From NCBI RefSeq assembly GCF_013409255.1, contig NZ_JACCAS010000002.1, positions 1,054,001-1,118,000 of the forward strand: a stretch of 64,000 bases of DNA, given 5' to 3'. This document shows positions 9,177 through 19,263 of this stretch, piece by piece (position 1 is the stretch's first letter; the number at the start of each line of letters is the position of its first letter). The notes under the pieces were generated by a model. The model saw nothing but the letters and a program-made list of their open reading frames with translations, was not told the origin of the DNA and did no database searches. Made by a program: the position numbers and the translations under genes. This DNA comes from Paraburkholderia bryophila. Lineage in GTDB: Bacteria > Pseudomonadota > Gammaproteobacteria > Burkholderiales > Burkholderiaceae.

Positions 9177-10015
9177 ACCATCGCCTCCGTACTCGCCAAT
9201 AACCGTTGAGCGATAGCGCGTTCCGTCAACAGAGCGTCGAATGGCGGAATGTGATCGTCGCGTTCTATCAGCGTGGGTCTCGCGCCGATTCGTTCGATCA
9301 GGTGGCCGTACAGGGACCAGACGTCGTCGGCGATCGGCGCATCGTGAGAGTCGATCAGTAACGTGGTGGCGCCGTGAGCGTCGCGGCTATGTCCGGCGAG
9401 ATGAATTTCCATCACCGCATCCGCCGGCACCGCGTCGAGATACGACGCCGCGTCGAAGCCCAGGTTGTGCGCGCTGATATAAACGTTGTTCACGTCGAGC
9501 AGCAAACCGCACCCTGTGGTGCGGCACAGTTCGCCGAGAAACGTCAGCTCGTCCATTTCATGACCGTCGAGCTGAAGATAATGCGTGGGGTTTTCAATCG
9601 CGATGCGCCGCGCAAGCGCATCCTGAGTCCGGGCGATGTTGTCCGCGATCCGCACGAGCGCTTCGCGGGTGCGTGGAAACGGCAGCAGATCCGGGTGATA
9701 CGCGCCGCGCCACGTAGACCAGGCGAGATGCTCCGAGACCAGCGTGGGCTCGACGCGATCCGCCAACGCCCTCAGTCTTTGTAGATGAACCGCGTCGGGC
9801 GCACTATCCGCCGCCAGCGACAACGACACACCATGCAACGACAGCGGATGACGGCTGCGAATCGCGTCCAGCCATGCGAGGCGAGGGCCGCCGTCGACCA
9901 TGTAGTTCTCGGGATGAACCTCGAACCACAGACCTTCCGCATTGCAGTCGTGGGCCTGCGCGTAGTGGTCGGGCTTGAGGCCCAAACCGGCGCCCATGTG
10001 GGTTAGCGTCTTCAT
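9173..10015 (-). CDS. bufB: DUF692 multinuclear non-heme iron oxidase (BufB/GigA-like)
   Basis: 280 residues of the MNIO (DUF692, PF05114) family, a TIM barrel with two or three iron ions that converts Cys residues of a precursor peptide into heterocycles or thioamides. Family marks visible: [11 protein letters not shown] at the start, [46 protein letters not shown] and MEIHLAGHS, which carry the metal-binding His, Glu, Asp and Asn positions. I chose the ATG at 10015 (MKTLTHMG); the longer frame upstream is Arg-rich and overlaps the peptide gene. It sits 22 bases after the DUF2282 precursor gene and overlaps the DUF2063 gene. Confidence 0.92.
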   Translation of the reverse strand: MKTLTHMGAGLGLKPDHYAQAHDCNAEGLWFEVHPENYMVDGGPRLAWLDAIRSRHPLSLHGVSLSLAADSAPDAVHLQRLRALADRVEPTLVSEHLAWSTWRGAYHPDLLPFPRTREALVRIADNIARTQDALARRIAIENPTHYLQLDGHEMDELTFLGELCRTTGCGLLLDVNNVYISAHNLGFDAASYLDAVPADAVMEIHLAGHSRDAHGATTLLIDSHDAPIADDVWSLYGHLIERIGARPTLIERDDHIPPFDALLTERAIAQRLLASTEAMV

Positions 10016-10037
10016 GATCGGCGGGCGGCGCGGCGAA

Positions 10038-10316
10038 TTACGATTCCATCGGCGAGAGCGAACCCGTGCCGTGCGGCGTCTTGATCGTCGTGCAGGTGCC
10101 GACCGGCACGTTCTTCCACGAATTGCCCTGAAAGTCCATCTTCGAGGTGCCCGCGCACGTCGTGCCGGCGCCGGCCTTGCAATCGTTGTGGCCGGCCATC
10201 GCCACGCCGTAGCATTTCTCCATGGCACCGCCGGCGGCCGGTTGGGTTTGGGCGAAAGCACCGCTAGCGAGCGAAGCGAGGGCGAGAGCGGCGGCGGCGA
10301 GTTTAAGGTTGTTCAT
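10038..10316 (-). CDS. bufA: DUF2282 bufferin-type precursor peptide (BufA/GigP-like)
   Basis: 92-residue secreted small protein. A Sec signal ([20 protein letters not shown]) ends near residue 23; the mature part has four Cys at about 35, 46, 54 and 75 ([26 protein letters not shown]). This pattern is typical of DUF2282 (PF10048) bufferins, whose Cys are modified by a DUF692/DUF2063 pair and which bind copper or other soft metals in the periplasm. It is first gene of the leftward operon bufA-bufB-bufC-doxX. A sigma-F-type promoter lies about 90 bases upstream and is shared in sequence with that of the divergent sigma gene. Metal specificity cannot be read from sequence. Confidence 0.92.
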   Translation of the reverse strand: MNNLKLAAAALALASLASGAFAQTQPAAGGAMEKCYGVAMAGHNDCKAGAGTTCAGTSKMDFQGNSWKNVPVGTCTTIKTPHGTGSLSPMES

Positions 10317-10409
10317 GATGGATTCCTCAAGAGATTTCGTTTCAGGTTAGGTAGCAGCGCAGTCGGTTCAGGCCGTGGGCCGGATTTGCTTGCGTTTGCT
10401 GGAAGGTAA

Positions 10410-10435
10410 TTCGACGACTTTCGACAACCGGTTAC
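10410..10435 (-). promoter_or_regulatory. SigF-type ECF promoter of the bufferin operon
   Basis: Read leftward: GTAACC (10435-10430), 16 bases, CGAA (10413-10410). This is the motif I recall for Caulobacter sigma-F targets (GTAACC-N16-CGAA). It leaves an untranslated leader of about 85-90 bases before the bufA ATG at 10316. The same motif with the same spacing occurs on the other strand at 10545-10570. Confidence 0.8.
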
Positions 10436-10544
10436 AGCAACGCGAAAAAAATTTTGCGTATGCCGCACCGACTGCGTTTCGCGGCAGTTTTGGTCGGCGC
10501 GCGCGGCAGCGTAAAATCTGCGCAAAATAAATTTCACTCTTTGT

Positions 10545-10570
10545 GTAACCAGAGCGACCGATGGATCGAA
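10545..10570 (+). promoter_or_regulatory. SigF-type ECF promoter of the sigma operon (autoregulation)
   Basis: GTAACC at 10545-10550, 16 bases, CGAA at 10567-10570, identical in boxes and spacing to the bufferin promoter. The -10 box lies inside the first codons of the longest sigma reading frame (ATG at 10561), which implies either a later start codon or a second upstream promoter. Confidence 0.75.
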
Positions 10571-11133
10571 CTAACGATGACGCGACGTTGCAAATCAAGG
10601 AGAAGCACCTGCAGGCGCTGCTTCTCAAAGGCATGGATGGCGACGAAGCGGCGTATCGGCGGTTCCTGTCGGAGTTGAGCACGCACTTGCGCGGTTTTCT
10701 GAGGAGGCGTTTGCACAGCCAGCCGGGCGATATCGAAGATCTCGTGCAGGAAGTGCTGCTGGCAGTCCACAACGGGCGGCACACCTACCGGCCCGAGGAA
10801 CCGCTGACCGCATGGGTTCACGCGATCGCACGCTACAAGCTGACGGATTACTTTCGGGCGCGCTCGCGTTACGACGCGCTGAACGATCCGCTCGACGACG
10901 CCTTCGAGTTGCTGGCCGCGCCCGATCTGGAGCCGGCGCAGGCCAAGCGCGATCTCGGCAAGCTGCTCGAACAGTTGCCGGACCGCCAGCGGCTGCCGAT
11001 CGTGCATGTCAAGCTGGAAGGGCTCTCCGTGTCGGAGACCGCGCAAATGACAGGCTTGTCGGAGTCGGCGGTGAAAATCGGCGTACACCGTGGGCTCAAG
11101 GCGCTGGCTGCAAAGATTCGAGGAACGCGATGA
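10561..11133 (+). CDS. sigF: ECF sigma factor, SigF-like
   Basis: 190-residue ECF sigma factor. Region 2 contains [33 protein letters not shown] and [17 protein letters not shown]; region 4 contains [16 protein letters not shown] and [23 protein letters not shown]. Its stop overlaps the start of a DUF1109/NrsF anti-sigma gene, as in Caulobacter sigF-nrsF. The given start is the longest frame, but the promoter -10 box overlaps codons 3-4. Alternatives are a CTG at 10609, six bases after a good AAGGAG site at 10597-10602, TTG 10588 or ATG 10633. Region 2 core would survive the first two of these. It probably drives its own operon and the divergent bufferin operon. Confidence 0.9.
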   Translation: MDRTNDDATLQIKEKHLQALLLKGMDGDEAAYRRFLSELSTHLRGFLRRRLHSQPGDIEDLVQEVLLAVHNGRHTYRPEEPLTAWVHAIARYKLTDYFRARSRYDALNDPLDDAFELLAAPDLEPAQAKRDLGKLLEQLPDRQRLPIVHVKLEGLSVSETAQMTGLSESAVKIGVHRGLKALAAKIRGTR

Positions 11134-11774
11134 AAACGGACGACTTCATTTCCCTGCTTGCAACGGGCGCCGCGCCGGTCGACCGGCACCAGCTCGCCAA
11201 GCGCTTCAGCCTCGCCGTGCTGGTCGGCGCGGTCGGCGCGACGCTGATCGTCGCGGTGCTGCTCGGCGTGCGCCGCGATCTGGCGGAAGTGGCGGCCACG
11301 CCGATCTTCTGGGCGAAGATCGCGTTGCCGCTGTGCCTGATGCTCGGCGCGCTGCAACTGTCCACCCGGCTCGCCCGACCCGGCGCGGCCCTGAGCGCGA
11401 GCGGCCGCCTGCTGGTTGCCGTACCGCTGGCCGTGGTGTGGCTGGCGGGGCTTTATGTGCTGATGTCCGCGCCGAGCGACTTACGGCTCGCGCTGGTGCT
11501 CGGCAAAACGTGGCGCGTCTGCCCGTTCAATATCACGATGCTGTCGGTGCCGGGCTTCATCGCCGTTTTCTGGGCGCTCAAGGGACTCGCGCCGACCCGC
11601 CTCGCGCTGGCCGGCGCGGCGGGTGGGCTGCTGGCCGGCTCGACCGCCACGCTCGCCTATTGTCTGCATTGTCCCGAGATGGGGATTCCGTTCTGGGGCG
11701 TGTGGTACGTGCTCGGCATGCTGGTGCCGACTATCATCGGTGCATTGCTGGGGCCGCGCCTGTTGCGTTGGTGA
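11130..11774 (+). CDS. nrsF: NrsF-like anti-sigma factor (DUF1109)
   Basis: 214-residue membrane protein with a short cytoplasmic N-terminus ([18 protein letters not shown]) and about six membrane helices ([101 protein letters not shown]). This is the DUF1109 (PF06532) layout. The family holds sigma-F inactive at the inner membrane and releases it under metal or oxidant stress. Cys near the periplasmic faces ([16 protein letters not shown]) are candidates for the sensor, since conserved Cys are important in the Caulobacter protein. ATGA overlap with the sigma gene. Confidence 0.92.
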   Translation: MKTDDFISLLATGAAPVDRHQLAKRFSLAVLVGAVGATLIVAVLLGVRRDLAEVAATPIFWAKIALPLCLMLGALQLSTRLARPGAALSASGRLLVAVPLAVVWLAGLYVLMSAPSDLRLALVLGKTWRVCPFNITMLSVPGFIAVFWALKGLAPTRLALAGAAGGLLAGSTATLAYCLHCPEMGIPFWGVWYVLGMLVPTIIGALLGPRLLRW

Positions 11775-11801
11775 GGCGCCCGGCGTGCCGCGGAGACCGC
11801 C

Positions 11802-12713
11802 ATGTCATCGATTCAAGCCACGCAGTCCGATCTGTCCACCGGCGCGGCGCGCGCGCCGCTGACCGCGTTCGTGTTCGCGGGCGGCGGTAGTCTCGGCGCG
11901 ATCGAAGTCGGCATGCTGCGGGAATTGCTCAATCGCGGCGAGCGTCCCGGTTGCGTCGTCGGCGCTTCCGCGGGCGCGATCAATGCCGCCTATTTCGCCG
12001 GCACGCCGAATGGCGAGGGCGTCGCGGAGCTGGAAGCGCTCTGGTGCCGCATCCGCCGCCAGGACATCATGCCGTTTTCCATGCTCGGGCTGCTCGACCT
12101 TCTGTTGCGGCGCCGTCCGCATCTGGTGGAAGCCAAAGCACTGCGCGCGCTGCTGGAAAAAAACCTGCGCTACGCGCGCATCGAGCAGGCGGCGTTGCCG
12201 CTGCATATCGTCGCGACCGAGGTGCTGTCGGGCAACGAAGTCGTCCTCTCGTCCGGCCCGGTGGTGGACGCCGTTCTTGCCAGCGCGGCGATTCCCGGCG
12301 TGTTTCCGCCGGTGCGTATCGACGGTGCGGATCTGGTGGATGGCGGCGTCGCCAACAACACGCCCATTTCAGTCGCGGTCGGTCTCGGCGCCACACGCAT
12401 CGTCGTGCTGCCGGCCGGCTTTGCGTGCGCGCTGCACGCGCCGCCTTCCAGTCCGATCGGTCAAGCCATGCACGCGCTGACGCTGGTCATTGCGCGCCAG
12501 CTCGTTCGCGATCTGGAGTTTTACTCGACGCGCGCCGACATCTTCGTCGTACCGCCGCTCTGCCCGCTCGAAATCTCCCCCTACGATTACACGCAATGCG
12601 ATCGTCTGATCGATCGGGCCGCCGGAAAAACGCGCGAGTGGCTCGATGGCGGCGGCCTGGAGCATGTGTTCATCCCCGGTGAATTGCGACAGCATGCGCA
12701 CGCGGCGCATTGA
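11802..12713 (+). CDS. Patatin-like phospholipase family protein
   Basis: 303-residue patatin-fold lipid acyl hydrolase. The oxyanion loop GGGSLGA (near 29-35), the nucleophile elbow GASAG with Ser near 56, and the DGG motif with Asp near 180 (LVDGGVANNTPI) form the Ser-Asp dyad of the family. There is no signal peptide, so it acts in the cytoplasm or is secreted by another route. The gene starts 27 bases after nrsF on the same strand and could be read through from the sigma-F promoter, though metabolic linkage to the bufferin system is not evident. The natural lipid is unknown. Confidence 0.9.
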   Translation: MSSIQATQSDLSTGAARAPLTAFVFAGGGSLGAIEVGMLRELLNRGERPGCVVGASAGAINAAYFAGTPNGEGVAELEALWCRIRRQDIMPFSMLGLLDLLLRRRPHLVEAKALRALLEKNLRYARIEQAALPLHIVATEVLSGNEVVLSSGPVVDAVLASAAIPGVFPPVRIDGADLVDGGVANNTPISVAVGLGATRIVVLPAGFACALHAPPSSPIGQAMHALTLVIARQLVRDLEFYSTRADIFVVPPLCPLEISPYDYTQCDRLIDRAAGKTREWLDGGGLEHVFIPGELRQHAHAAH

Positions 12714-12763
12714 GTGCGCAGTACGGCGAGACAAGCCCTAGAACAGTGGCGATGTCGCGCCGA

Positions 12764-13870
12764 TCAGAACCGCTGCACCAAACCAAACTGCACACCCTTG
12801 ACCGGCGCACCGGGATACGCAACCGGCAAGCCGGTCACGTTGACCCCACGCAGCGTGAAGCTGGCATCGTCGTGATTCGCGAGATACGCCGCCGTGAAAT
12901 AGAACAGCAGCGTGCGCGAAAAGTTGTATTCGAACGATGCGCTGAACTGATCGGCGCTCGCACCTTCGCCCGTGAAATCCCGTACATGCGCATAGCCCAG
13001 CGACGCGCGCGCGTCAGCGGAAAAGCTGTATTGCGCCGACAGCGAGCCGCCCGCGCCGTGATACAGCGGCGAGCCGCCATCGCCGTTGAAAAACGACAGC
13101 CATACGCGGACTTTATCCATCGCGTAACTCGCGCCGCCGAGATTGGCGCGCAGCGCAGCGGCGCCGTGGGTCTGCTGACGCGCGAATAGCAGCTTGAAGT
13201 TGTCGATCTGATAGCGGACCGTCAGGTAGTAACCGTCGACGCCGTTACCATCGCTCTCCGACGCATCGCGCAGGGCCATCATGACGGTCGCGTCAAAACC
13301 GCCGACCTGCGGCGACAGATAGGTGATCGCGTTGTTCGTGTAGGGCGTGATCTTCGAGAGATTGTTGAGCCCCGACGCGATCGTGCCCGCGCCGAACGCG
13401 TCGAGATCGCCTTTGAACGGAATATAGATCGGCGAATACTGGCGGCCGAAGCGCACTTCGCCCCAGCGCCCTCGCGAGCCGATCCATGCCTGGCGGTTGA
13501 ATATCACACCCGGAGTTTGCAACGTGCCGTCGGCGCTGCTGAAACCGTTTTCCAGCGCGAACACCACATAGGTCTCGGCGCCGATCGGCTCGGCGCCGCG
13601 CAAGCCGATTCGCGAGCCGCGATAAGCGCCCGAGTCGAGACGTGAGGTCCATCCGGAGCCGGGGTTGGTGATTTCAACGCTGGTGTCGAGCACGCCGTAT
13701 AGCGTGACGGTGCCGTCGTCCGCCGCCATGGCGTGATGCAGGCCCAGCACCAGGCCAACCGCGCCGACGCTTGCGCGCACAACTACGTGACGAAGCCACG
13801 CGATGCGCCGCGTCACCGGAACTGGCGGGCGTGGCGCTGCTTTGACTGAAGATTTCGAAATGCGATGCAC
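12764..13870 (-). CDS. Gram-negative porin
   Basis: 368-residue outer-membrane porin of the Burkholderiales trimeric type. After a long signal (ASVGAVGLVLGLHHAMA), the mature protein starts with the typical VTLYGVLDTSVEI strand, has SRIGLRGAEPIG, ALENGFSS and RQAWIGSRGRWGEVRFGRQYS, and ends in Phe (GLVQRF), the assembly signal. The start is a GTG at 13870, seven bases after a strong GGAGG. An ATG two bases upstream is nearer that site but is out of frame and stops after 19 codons. Ion or solute selectivity cannot be told. It is convergent with the patatin gene. Confidence 0.9.
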   Translation of the reverse strand: MHRISKSSVKAAPRPPVPVTRRIAWLRHVVVRASVGAVGLVLGLHHAMAADDGTVTLYGVLDTSVEITNPGSGWTSRLDSGAYRGSRIGLRGAEPIGAETYVVFALENGFSSADGTLQTPGVIFNRQAWIGSRGRWGEVRFGRQYSPIYIPFKGDLDAFGAGTIASGLNNLSKITPYTNNAITYLSPQVGGFDATVMMALRDASESDGNGVDGYYLTVRYQIDNFKLLFARQQTHGAAALRANLGGASYAMDKVRVWLSFFNGDGGSPLYHGAGGSLSAQYSFSADARASLGYAHVRDFTGEGASADQFSASFEYNFSRTLLFYFTAAYLANHDDASFTLRGVNVTGLPVAYPGAPVKGVQFGLVQRF

Positions 13871-13951
13871 ATGAGATCCTCCAAAGGCTGACCGATTATA
13901 TTCGGCTCACCCGTTGAAAGAGACAGACATGTCCAGCGCTTTAGTGCCGAT

Positions 13952-15586
13952 TCATAGCGCGGTAGCAAGGCCGCGTGCATCGCGGCGCGCGGTTCGTGCA
14001 TTCGACGGCGGTGCGGACGCACTGGTCGAACCGTCCCGCAAATGAAACGTGGAGATCGACACTTGCAGCAGTTTCGCCTGCTCGGTGAGCGTCTGCGCGA
14101 CGGCCGCCGCCTGTTCGACCAGCGCCGCGTTTTGCTGCGTCACGCTATCCATCTGCGTGACCGCGTCGCCGACCTGATCGATGCCCGCGCTCTGTTCGGC
14201 GGCCGCGGCGGCGATATCGCGCATGACGCCCGACACTTTCGCAATCGCCTCGCGCGCGTCGTGAATCGTCGCACCGGTTTTACCGACCAGCTCAGCACCG
14301 TTCTCGACCTTTTCCGCCGCGCGGCTGATCAGCGTGCGGATCTCTTTCGCGGCCGACGCACTGCGCTGCGCCAGGGTCCGCACTTCGCCGGCCACCACCG
14401 CGAAACCGCGCCCTTCGTCGCCGGCCCGAGCGGCCTCGACTGCCGCGTTGAGCGCGAGGATATTGGTCTGAAACGCAATGCCTTCGATCACGGCGATGAT
14501 GTCGACCATACGCTGCGACTCCGCCGACATTTCCTGCATGGTCGACACCGCCTCGGCCGCCATCTCGCCGCCACGATTGACGATCTGCTCCGCGCTCGCC
14601 GTGAGGCGGCTGGCGGTCTGCGCGTTCTCCGCCGTCTGCCTGACCATCGCGGTCATCTGCTCCATGCTCGCGGCGGTTTCCTGCAGCGCCGCCGCCTGAC
14701 TCTCCGTCCGTGCCGACAGGTCCGCGTTGCCGCCCGCGATCTCGCGCGCGCCGATCGCCACTTTGTCGGCCGCGCCCTTGATCTGTTCGATCGTCTGCGC
14801 GAGCGCGTCGCGCATGCGTTGCATGGTGAGCAGCAGACTCGATTCGTCGCCGTGACGGGTTTGGATCGGCACCGCGAGATTGCCGTTGCTGATCGCGCCG
14901 GCCACTTCAGCCACATAGACCGGATCGCCGCCAATGGCGCGCTGAATGCTGCGATTGGTGAGACTCACCAGCGCGGACAGCAGCAGCGCGACGGCCGCGA
15001 ATACGCCGCCGACGAAATACAACGACTCCCTGAACGCGGCGTCGATATCGTCCACGTAAGCACCGGTCGCGATGATCCAGTCCCACGGCGCGTAACGCAC
15101 CACGTAGCCGATCTTGCCGACCGCGGCGGAGGGCGGGTCTTGCGGATGCGGGAACACGTAATCCACGAAGCCGCCTTGCGGCGCCTGCGCGACCGCGGCG
15201 AACGTCACGTAGTGATGGCGGCCGTCGGCATCGGCGGAAGCGGCGAGCTCTTTGCCGTTCAGCGCGGGCTTCATCGCGTGCATGATCATGCGCGGCGTCG
15301 AATCGATCACGAGAAAGTAGCCGTCTTCGCCATAACGAATGCCGCGCAGGCGTTCGAGCGCCTGCTTACGCGCGTCGGCCTCGCTGAGCGCGCCGCTTTG
15401 CGCCAGCGCCGCATATTCGTTGACGATACTGAGGCCCACGTGCGCCACGTTCACCAGATCGTGTTTGCGTTCCTCGATGCGCGTCTGACGCGATAGCCAC
15501 GCCGCCGACACGGACACGGCAAGGAGTGCGATCAGGCTGACGACGAGCGGCAGCCAGAGTTTCTGCGTGAAACTGAATCGATGCAT
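13952..15586 (-). CDS. Methyl-accepting chemotaxis protein with sCache sensor
   Basis: 544-residue chemoreceptor. Membrane segment near residues 12-32 ([20 protein letters not shown]), a periplasmic single-Cache domain of about 150 residues ([31 protein letters not shown]), a second membrane segment ([18 protein letters not shown]), HAMP, then the signalling domain whose hairpin is recognisable ([33 protein letters not shown]). I placed the start at ATG 15586 instead of GTG 15592 because a GAGG site fits the ATG. The Cache motif is the type found for small organic acids. It has no che genes beside it. The C-terminus lacks a clear CheR pentapeptide. Confidence 0.92.
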   Translation of the reverse strand: MHRFSFTQKLWLPLVVSLIALLAVSVSAAWLSRQTRIEERKHDLVNVAHVGLSIVNEYAALAQSGALSEADARKQALERLRGIRYGEDGYFLVIDSTPRMIMHAMKPALNGKELAASADADGRHHYVTFAAVAQAPQGGFVDYVFPHPQDPPSAAVGKIGYVVRYAPWDWIIATGAYVDDIDAAFRESLYFVGGVFAAVALLLSALVSLTNRSIQRAIGGDPVYVAEVAGAISNGNLAVPIQTRHGDESSLLLTMQRMRDALAQTIEQIKGAADKVAIGAREIAGGNADLSARTESQAAALQETAASMEQMTAMVRQTAENAQTASRLTASAEQIVNRGGEMAAEAVSTMQEMSAESQRMVDIIAVIEGIAFQTNILALNAAVEAARAGDEGRGFAVVAGEVRTLAQRSASAAKEIRTLISRAAEKVENGAELVGKTGATIHDAREAIAKVSGVMRDIAAAAAEQSAGIDQVGDAVTQMDSVTQQNAALVEQAAAVAQTLTEQAKLLQVSISTFHLRDGSTSASAPPSNARTARRDARGLATAL

Positions 15587-15757
15587 GCCCACGCCTCAGA
15601 TCGGTGTCGACGGATTGAACGAAGTCTTGTTCGAGTTATCGTTATTTTGATGGCTGCGCTGAAGGCGGCCATTCAATCCGTTTATCGGCAACTGTGACGC
15701 CGATATGTCTAGAGACAAACCCTTTGTCGAACGGCATCGACGTCGCGGCCATGCGTA

Positions 15758-17284
15758 CTAGATCGAACCACTCCCCTGATAATCGCGCGGCACGAAGGCC
15801 TCGATGCGATTTCGCCCGGCGCCTTTCGCGCGGTAGAGCGCCTGGTCCGCGGCTTCGACGATCTGATGCGTGGAGCCCACGCCCGCCGATTCCGACACGG
15901 CCACCGCCACGCCGATGCTGACGGTGACGTGATCGCCCAGCGGCGTCTCGTTGCGGATGCGCAGCGCCTGAACCGCGCTCAGCATTTTGGCCGCCACGCG
16001 ACGCGCGCCGTCTTCGTCGGTGGCCGGCAGGATCGCGGCGAACTCCTCGCCGCCATAGCGCGCCAGCAGATCGCCGCCGCGCGGGAGCGCCACCTGCAAC
16101 GCGGCCGCCACCGCAACAAGGCATTTGTCGCCGGCCGGATGACCGTAGCGGTCGTTCAGCTTCTTGAAGTGGTCGATATCGATCAGCAACACGCCGAGCG
16201 GATGCTGCGTACGCGCGGCACGGCTCCATTCGAGCGCCAGCGTTTGATCGAAGCAACGACGGTTGGCCACATTGGTCAACGCGTCCGTCAGCGCGATTTT
16301 TTCGAGGCGGTCGCGCGCGTCGCTCAACGCCTGCTGGGTCCGAACCAGCCGGCTTTGCAAGGTCGTGGTGCGGATCGTGTACACCACCAGGGCGGTAAAA
16401 ATGCCTACCGTGCCGACATAAAAGTGTTCACGCATCAGGACGATGCTCAACGCGAGCAGCGCCAACGTGTACACGATCGGACTGACGTTTTCGATAATCA
16501 CCGCGAGCGGCCTCTTCCAGTCGGCCGTGTCGGCATCGACGGTGTTTGCCGGGCGCGTGAAGCACGCCGCGCTCAACAGCAGGAAGGGAATGTCGACGAT
16601 CACGTCCATCAACGCGTGGCCGTCGGAAACCGCGGCCCAGTGGTTATACACCGCGGCGACAAGCGCATAGACCCACAAATAGCCGCACAAGATTTCGTAG
16701 AACCGGCGGCCCGCGTTACGCGGTTGAACCAGCAGGCGCAACGTTGCCGCAACGGCCAGCAGGCCGTTCTCGACGTCGTAGGTCAGCACCAGCACTGACG
16801 CCGAGATTGGCGCGAGCGCATGACCTGAAAACGGCACGACGGAGAAGATCGTGATGTACGCAAGGTAAGCGGTCACGACCGCCTGAATGCCGTCCATCCA
16901 CACGAAAAAAAGAATCCGCTGGCCGTTCGACACCGACGCGATCGCGAGGAGGATCGGCACGGCGTAGAGAAAGTAGCTGAAGTCGGAGAACCACGCGATG
17001 CTCTCCGGAATCTGCTGGAAGATATCTTCCCAGGCGCTGAGCGCCACGCCGAGAATCCACAGAAACAGGCCGACGCCGAGCAGGACCCACGGCATGCGCA
17101 ACGCGCGGACCTCGGCGCGAGCGCGCCAGCAGCAGGCCGCCAACGCGAGCGAAGGCGCGACGATCAGAAAAGGATAGCTAGCCAGGGTGGAGCGCGACGG
17201 GAACATCAGCAGGCACAGTGCGTGTGCGCCGATGAAGCACAAGGCAAACAGTACGAGACGTATCGACGTTGGCAAGTGGCGCAA
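15758..17284 (-). CDS. Membrane-anchored diguanylate cyclase (GGDEF)
   Basis: About 508 residues. The first 300 form a polytopic sensor with eight to ten membrane helices (RLVLFALCFIGAHALCLLMF, YPFLIVAPSLALAACC). The C-terminal GGDEF domain has IALTDALTNVANRR, LLIDIDHFKKLND, the active GGEEF near residue 411 (ARYGGEEFAAIL) and VTVSIGVAV, so it should make cyclic di-GMP. No RxxD inhibitory site immediately before GGEEF is obvious. A TTG at 17335 gives the longest frame; I prefer TTG 17284, eight bases after AGGGGG, which begins directly at the first helix (LRHLPTSIRLV). Signal sensed unknown. Confidence 0.9.
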   Translation of the reverse strand: MRHLPTSIRLVLFALCFIGAHALCLLMFPSRSTLASYPFLIVAPSLALAACCWRARAEVRALRMPWVLLGVGLFLWILGVALSAWEDIFQQIPESIAWFSDFSYFLYAVPILLAIASVSNGQRILFFVWMDGIQAVVTAYLAYITIFSVVPFSGHALAPISASVLVLTYDVENGLLAVAATLRLLVQPRNAGRRFYEILCGYLWVYALVAAVYNHWAAVSDGHALMDVIVDIPFLLLSAACFTRPANTVDADTADWKRPLAVIIENVSPIVYTLALLALSIVLMREHFYVGTVGIFTALVVYTIRTTTLQSRLVRTQQALSDARDRLEKIALTDALTNVANRRCFDQTLALEWSRAARTQHPLGVLLIDIDHFKKLNDRYGHPAGDKCLVAVAAALQVALPRGGDLLARYGGEEFAAILPATDEDGARRVAAKMLSAVQALRIRNETPLGDHVTVSIGVAVAVSESAGVGSTHQIVEAADQALYRAKGAGRNRIEAFVPRDYQGSGSI

Positions 17285-17485
17285 AACGTGACCCCCTAAA
17301 CCTGAGGACGCCCGATGAAAACCATCGTGACCCAATGGCGATTCAGCTTCTCTAGTGTCTGTCGGCCATGTGATTCATCTTAACTGATGCGATGCGGGCC
17401 GAACACCCGGAAGTCATCGAGGGTATGCCCGGCATCGCGCTGGCGCGAGCGCCGCTCAAGCGGCCGTTCGAGCGGCCGCTCGAGA

Positions 17486-19078
17486 CTAGATCGGCAACGG
17501 CGTGGCCGTATGCGCCGGATAGCTCGGCGGCCTGCGCCACTGGGTGGCCTGTTCGTACGCATAGCCGAGCGCCAGCAAACGCGCCTCGCTCCACGCGGGT
17601 CCAACGAACGACAACCCGACCGGCAGTCCACGCACCTGGCCGGCCGGCACCGTGAGGTGTGGATAACCGGCCACGGCGGCCGGCGTCGAAAACCCGCCGC
17701 CGCCGTCGCTGTCGCCATTGATGAAGTCGGTCAGCCACGCCGTGCCGCCGGTCGGCGCGACGATAGCATCCAGCCCGTGCTGACGCAGCACACGATCGAG
17801 TCCTTCGTCGCGCGATTGCTTACGGCAAGCTGCCAGCGCGGTTCGATACGCGTCGCTGTCCAGGTCTCCGAGCGCCTGCGCCTGGTCGAACAGTTCCTGG
17901 CCGAAGTAAGGCATCTCGTCTCGGCGATGCGCGTTGTCGAAAGCGATCAGATCGGCCAGCGTATGAATCGGCGCGTGCGGCGCGAACGTGTCGAGCCACA
18001 GCGGCAGATCGTGTTTGAATTCATGCAGCAGAACGGCCAGTTCTTCCTTGCCGTAGCCGACCTTCGGCAGATCGATCGGGTCGACGATTTCCGCGCCGAG
18101 CCGTTTCAACTGCGCGATGGCCAGGTCGATCTGCTGGTCGACTTCGTCGTGTCCCGTGAAAAATTCCCGCGCCACGCCGAGGCGCGCGCCTTTCAGCGCG
18201 TCTTTGCGCAAGGCCCGCAGGTAATCATCCGGTGCTGGAGCCGGCAGCGTTCGTGGATCGCGCGGGTCGGGGCCGCCTGCCAGGGCCGACAGCAGCAGCG
18301 CCGCATCGCGCACCGTCGCCGTGATCGGACCAGGCGTGTCCTGACTGTGCGAGATCGGGATGATGCCGTCACGGCTCACGCGACCCACGGTCGGCTTCAG
18401 TCCAACCACACCGCACATCGACGCGGGCGACACGATCGAGCCGTCGGTCTCCGTGCCGATCGCCATGGTGGTCATGCCCGCCGCGACGGCTGCGGCCGAC
18501 CCGGAACTCGAACCGCTGGTCGTGCGATCCAGACCGTAGGGATTGCGCGTCAGGCCGCCGCGTCCGCTCCAGCCGCTGGTTGAACGGGTGGAGCGAATGT
18601 TCGCCCATTCGCTCAAATTCGTTTTACCGACAATCACCGCGCCCGCCTCGCGCAAGCGGCGCACGAGCTCGGCGTCGCGCGTCGCGCGAATGCCGTCGAG
18701 CGCGAGCGAACCCGCGGTGGTCGCCATGCGGTCGCCGGTCGCGATATTGTCCTTGATGACGATCGGCATGCCGTGCAGCGGGCCACGCAGCTTGCCCGCG
18801 CGGCGTTCGCTATCCAGCGCGGCGGCGATCCGCAACGCGTCGGGATTCAGTTCGATGATGCTGCGCAGGCGTGGACCACGGCGGTCGAGCGCGTCGATGC
18901 GGCTGAGCGCGAGGCGCGTGGCCTGGGTGGCGCTGGTGGCGCTGGTCGCGCTGCCGGTGTTGGCGACGTCGCCCGATACCGGGGCGAGCGGACCCGTATC
19001 CGCAGCGTGCGTGGCGTTGGTCGAGAGCAGCCCGGAGGCGAGTAAACCGAAAGACTTGATGAATCCGCGTCGTTGCAT
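17486..19078 (-). CDS. Exported amidase (amidase signature family)
   Basis: 530-residue amidase-signature hydrolase using a Ser-cisSer-Lys triad: the Lys is in IVIKDNIATGD, the Ser residues in the Gly/Ser-rich stretch TSGSSSGSAAAVAAG. An N-terminal RRGFIKSFGLLASGLL looks like a twin-arginine signal, so it probably acts in the periplasm, as do several Burkholderia amidases of this size. Substrate unknown: the family covers aliphatic and aryl amides, Glu-tRNA amidation and peptide amides. The next leftward gene begins 200 bases away, and a CGAGCGGCCGCTCG palindrome lies near its stop at 17470-17483. A stop at 17486 and the ATG at 19078 are unambiguous. Confidence 0.88.
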   Translation of the reverse strand: MQRRGFIKSFGLLASGLLSTNATHAADTGPLAPVSGDVANTGSATSATSATQATRLALSRIDALDRRGPRLRSIIELNPDALRIAAALDSERRAGKLRGPLHGMPIVIKDNIATGDRMATTAGSLALDGIRATRDAELVRRLREAGAVIVGKTNLSEWANIRSTRSTSGWSGRGGLTRNPYGLDRTTSGSSSGSAAAVAAGMTTMAIGTETDGSIVSPASMCGVVGLKPTVGRVSRDGIIPISHSQDTPGPITATVRDAALLLSALAGGPDPRDPRTLPAPAPDDYLRALRKDALKGARLGVAREFFTGHDEVDQQIDLAIAQLKRLGAEIVDPIDLPKVGYGKEELAVLLHEFKHDLPLWLDTFAPHAPIHTLADLIAFDNAHRRDEMPYFGQELFDQAQALGDLDSDAYRTALAACRKQSRDEGLDRVLRQHGLDAIVAPTGGTAWLTDFINGDSDGGGGFSTPAAVAGYPHLTVPAGQVRGLPVGLSFVGPAWSEARLLALGYAYEQATQWRRPPSYPAHTATPLPI

Positions 19079-19263
19079 GGAGAGATTGGAATCGGCGTTT
19101 GTTTTACGTTTTAGGGCGAATCACATTTGGGTAAAGTGGCTCGAAGCTGCGGCTCGAAACTCGCGAGCGTATCTTGCCAAAATTCATTGCAACGCAGGCC
19201 CCTAAGACTCGTATGTTTATGCCTGATACATCGCAAGACCGATGTTTCTAAAGCTGCGCCGCG

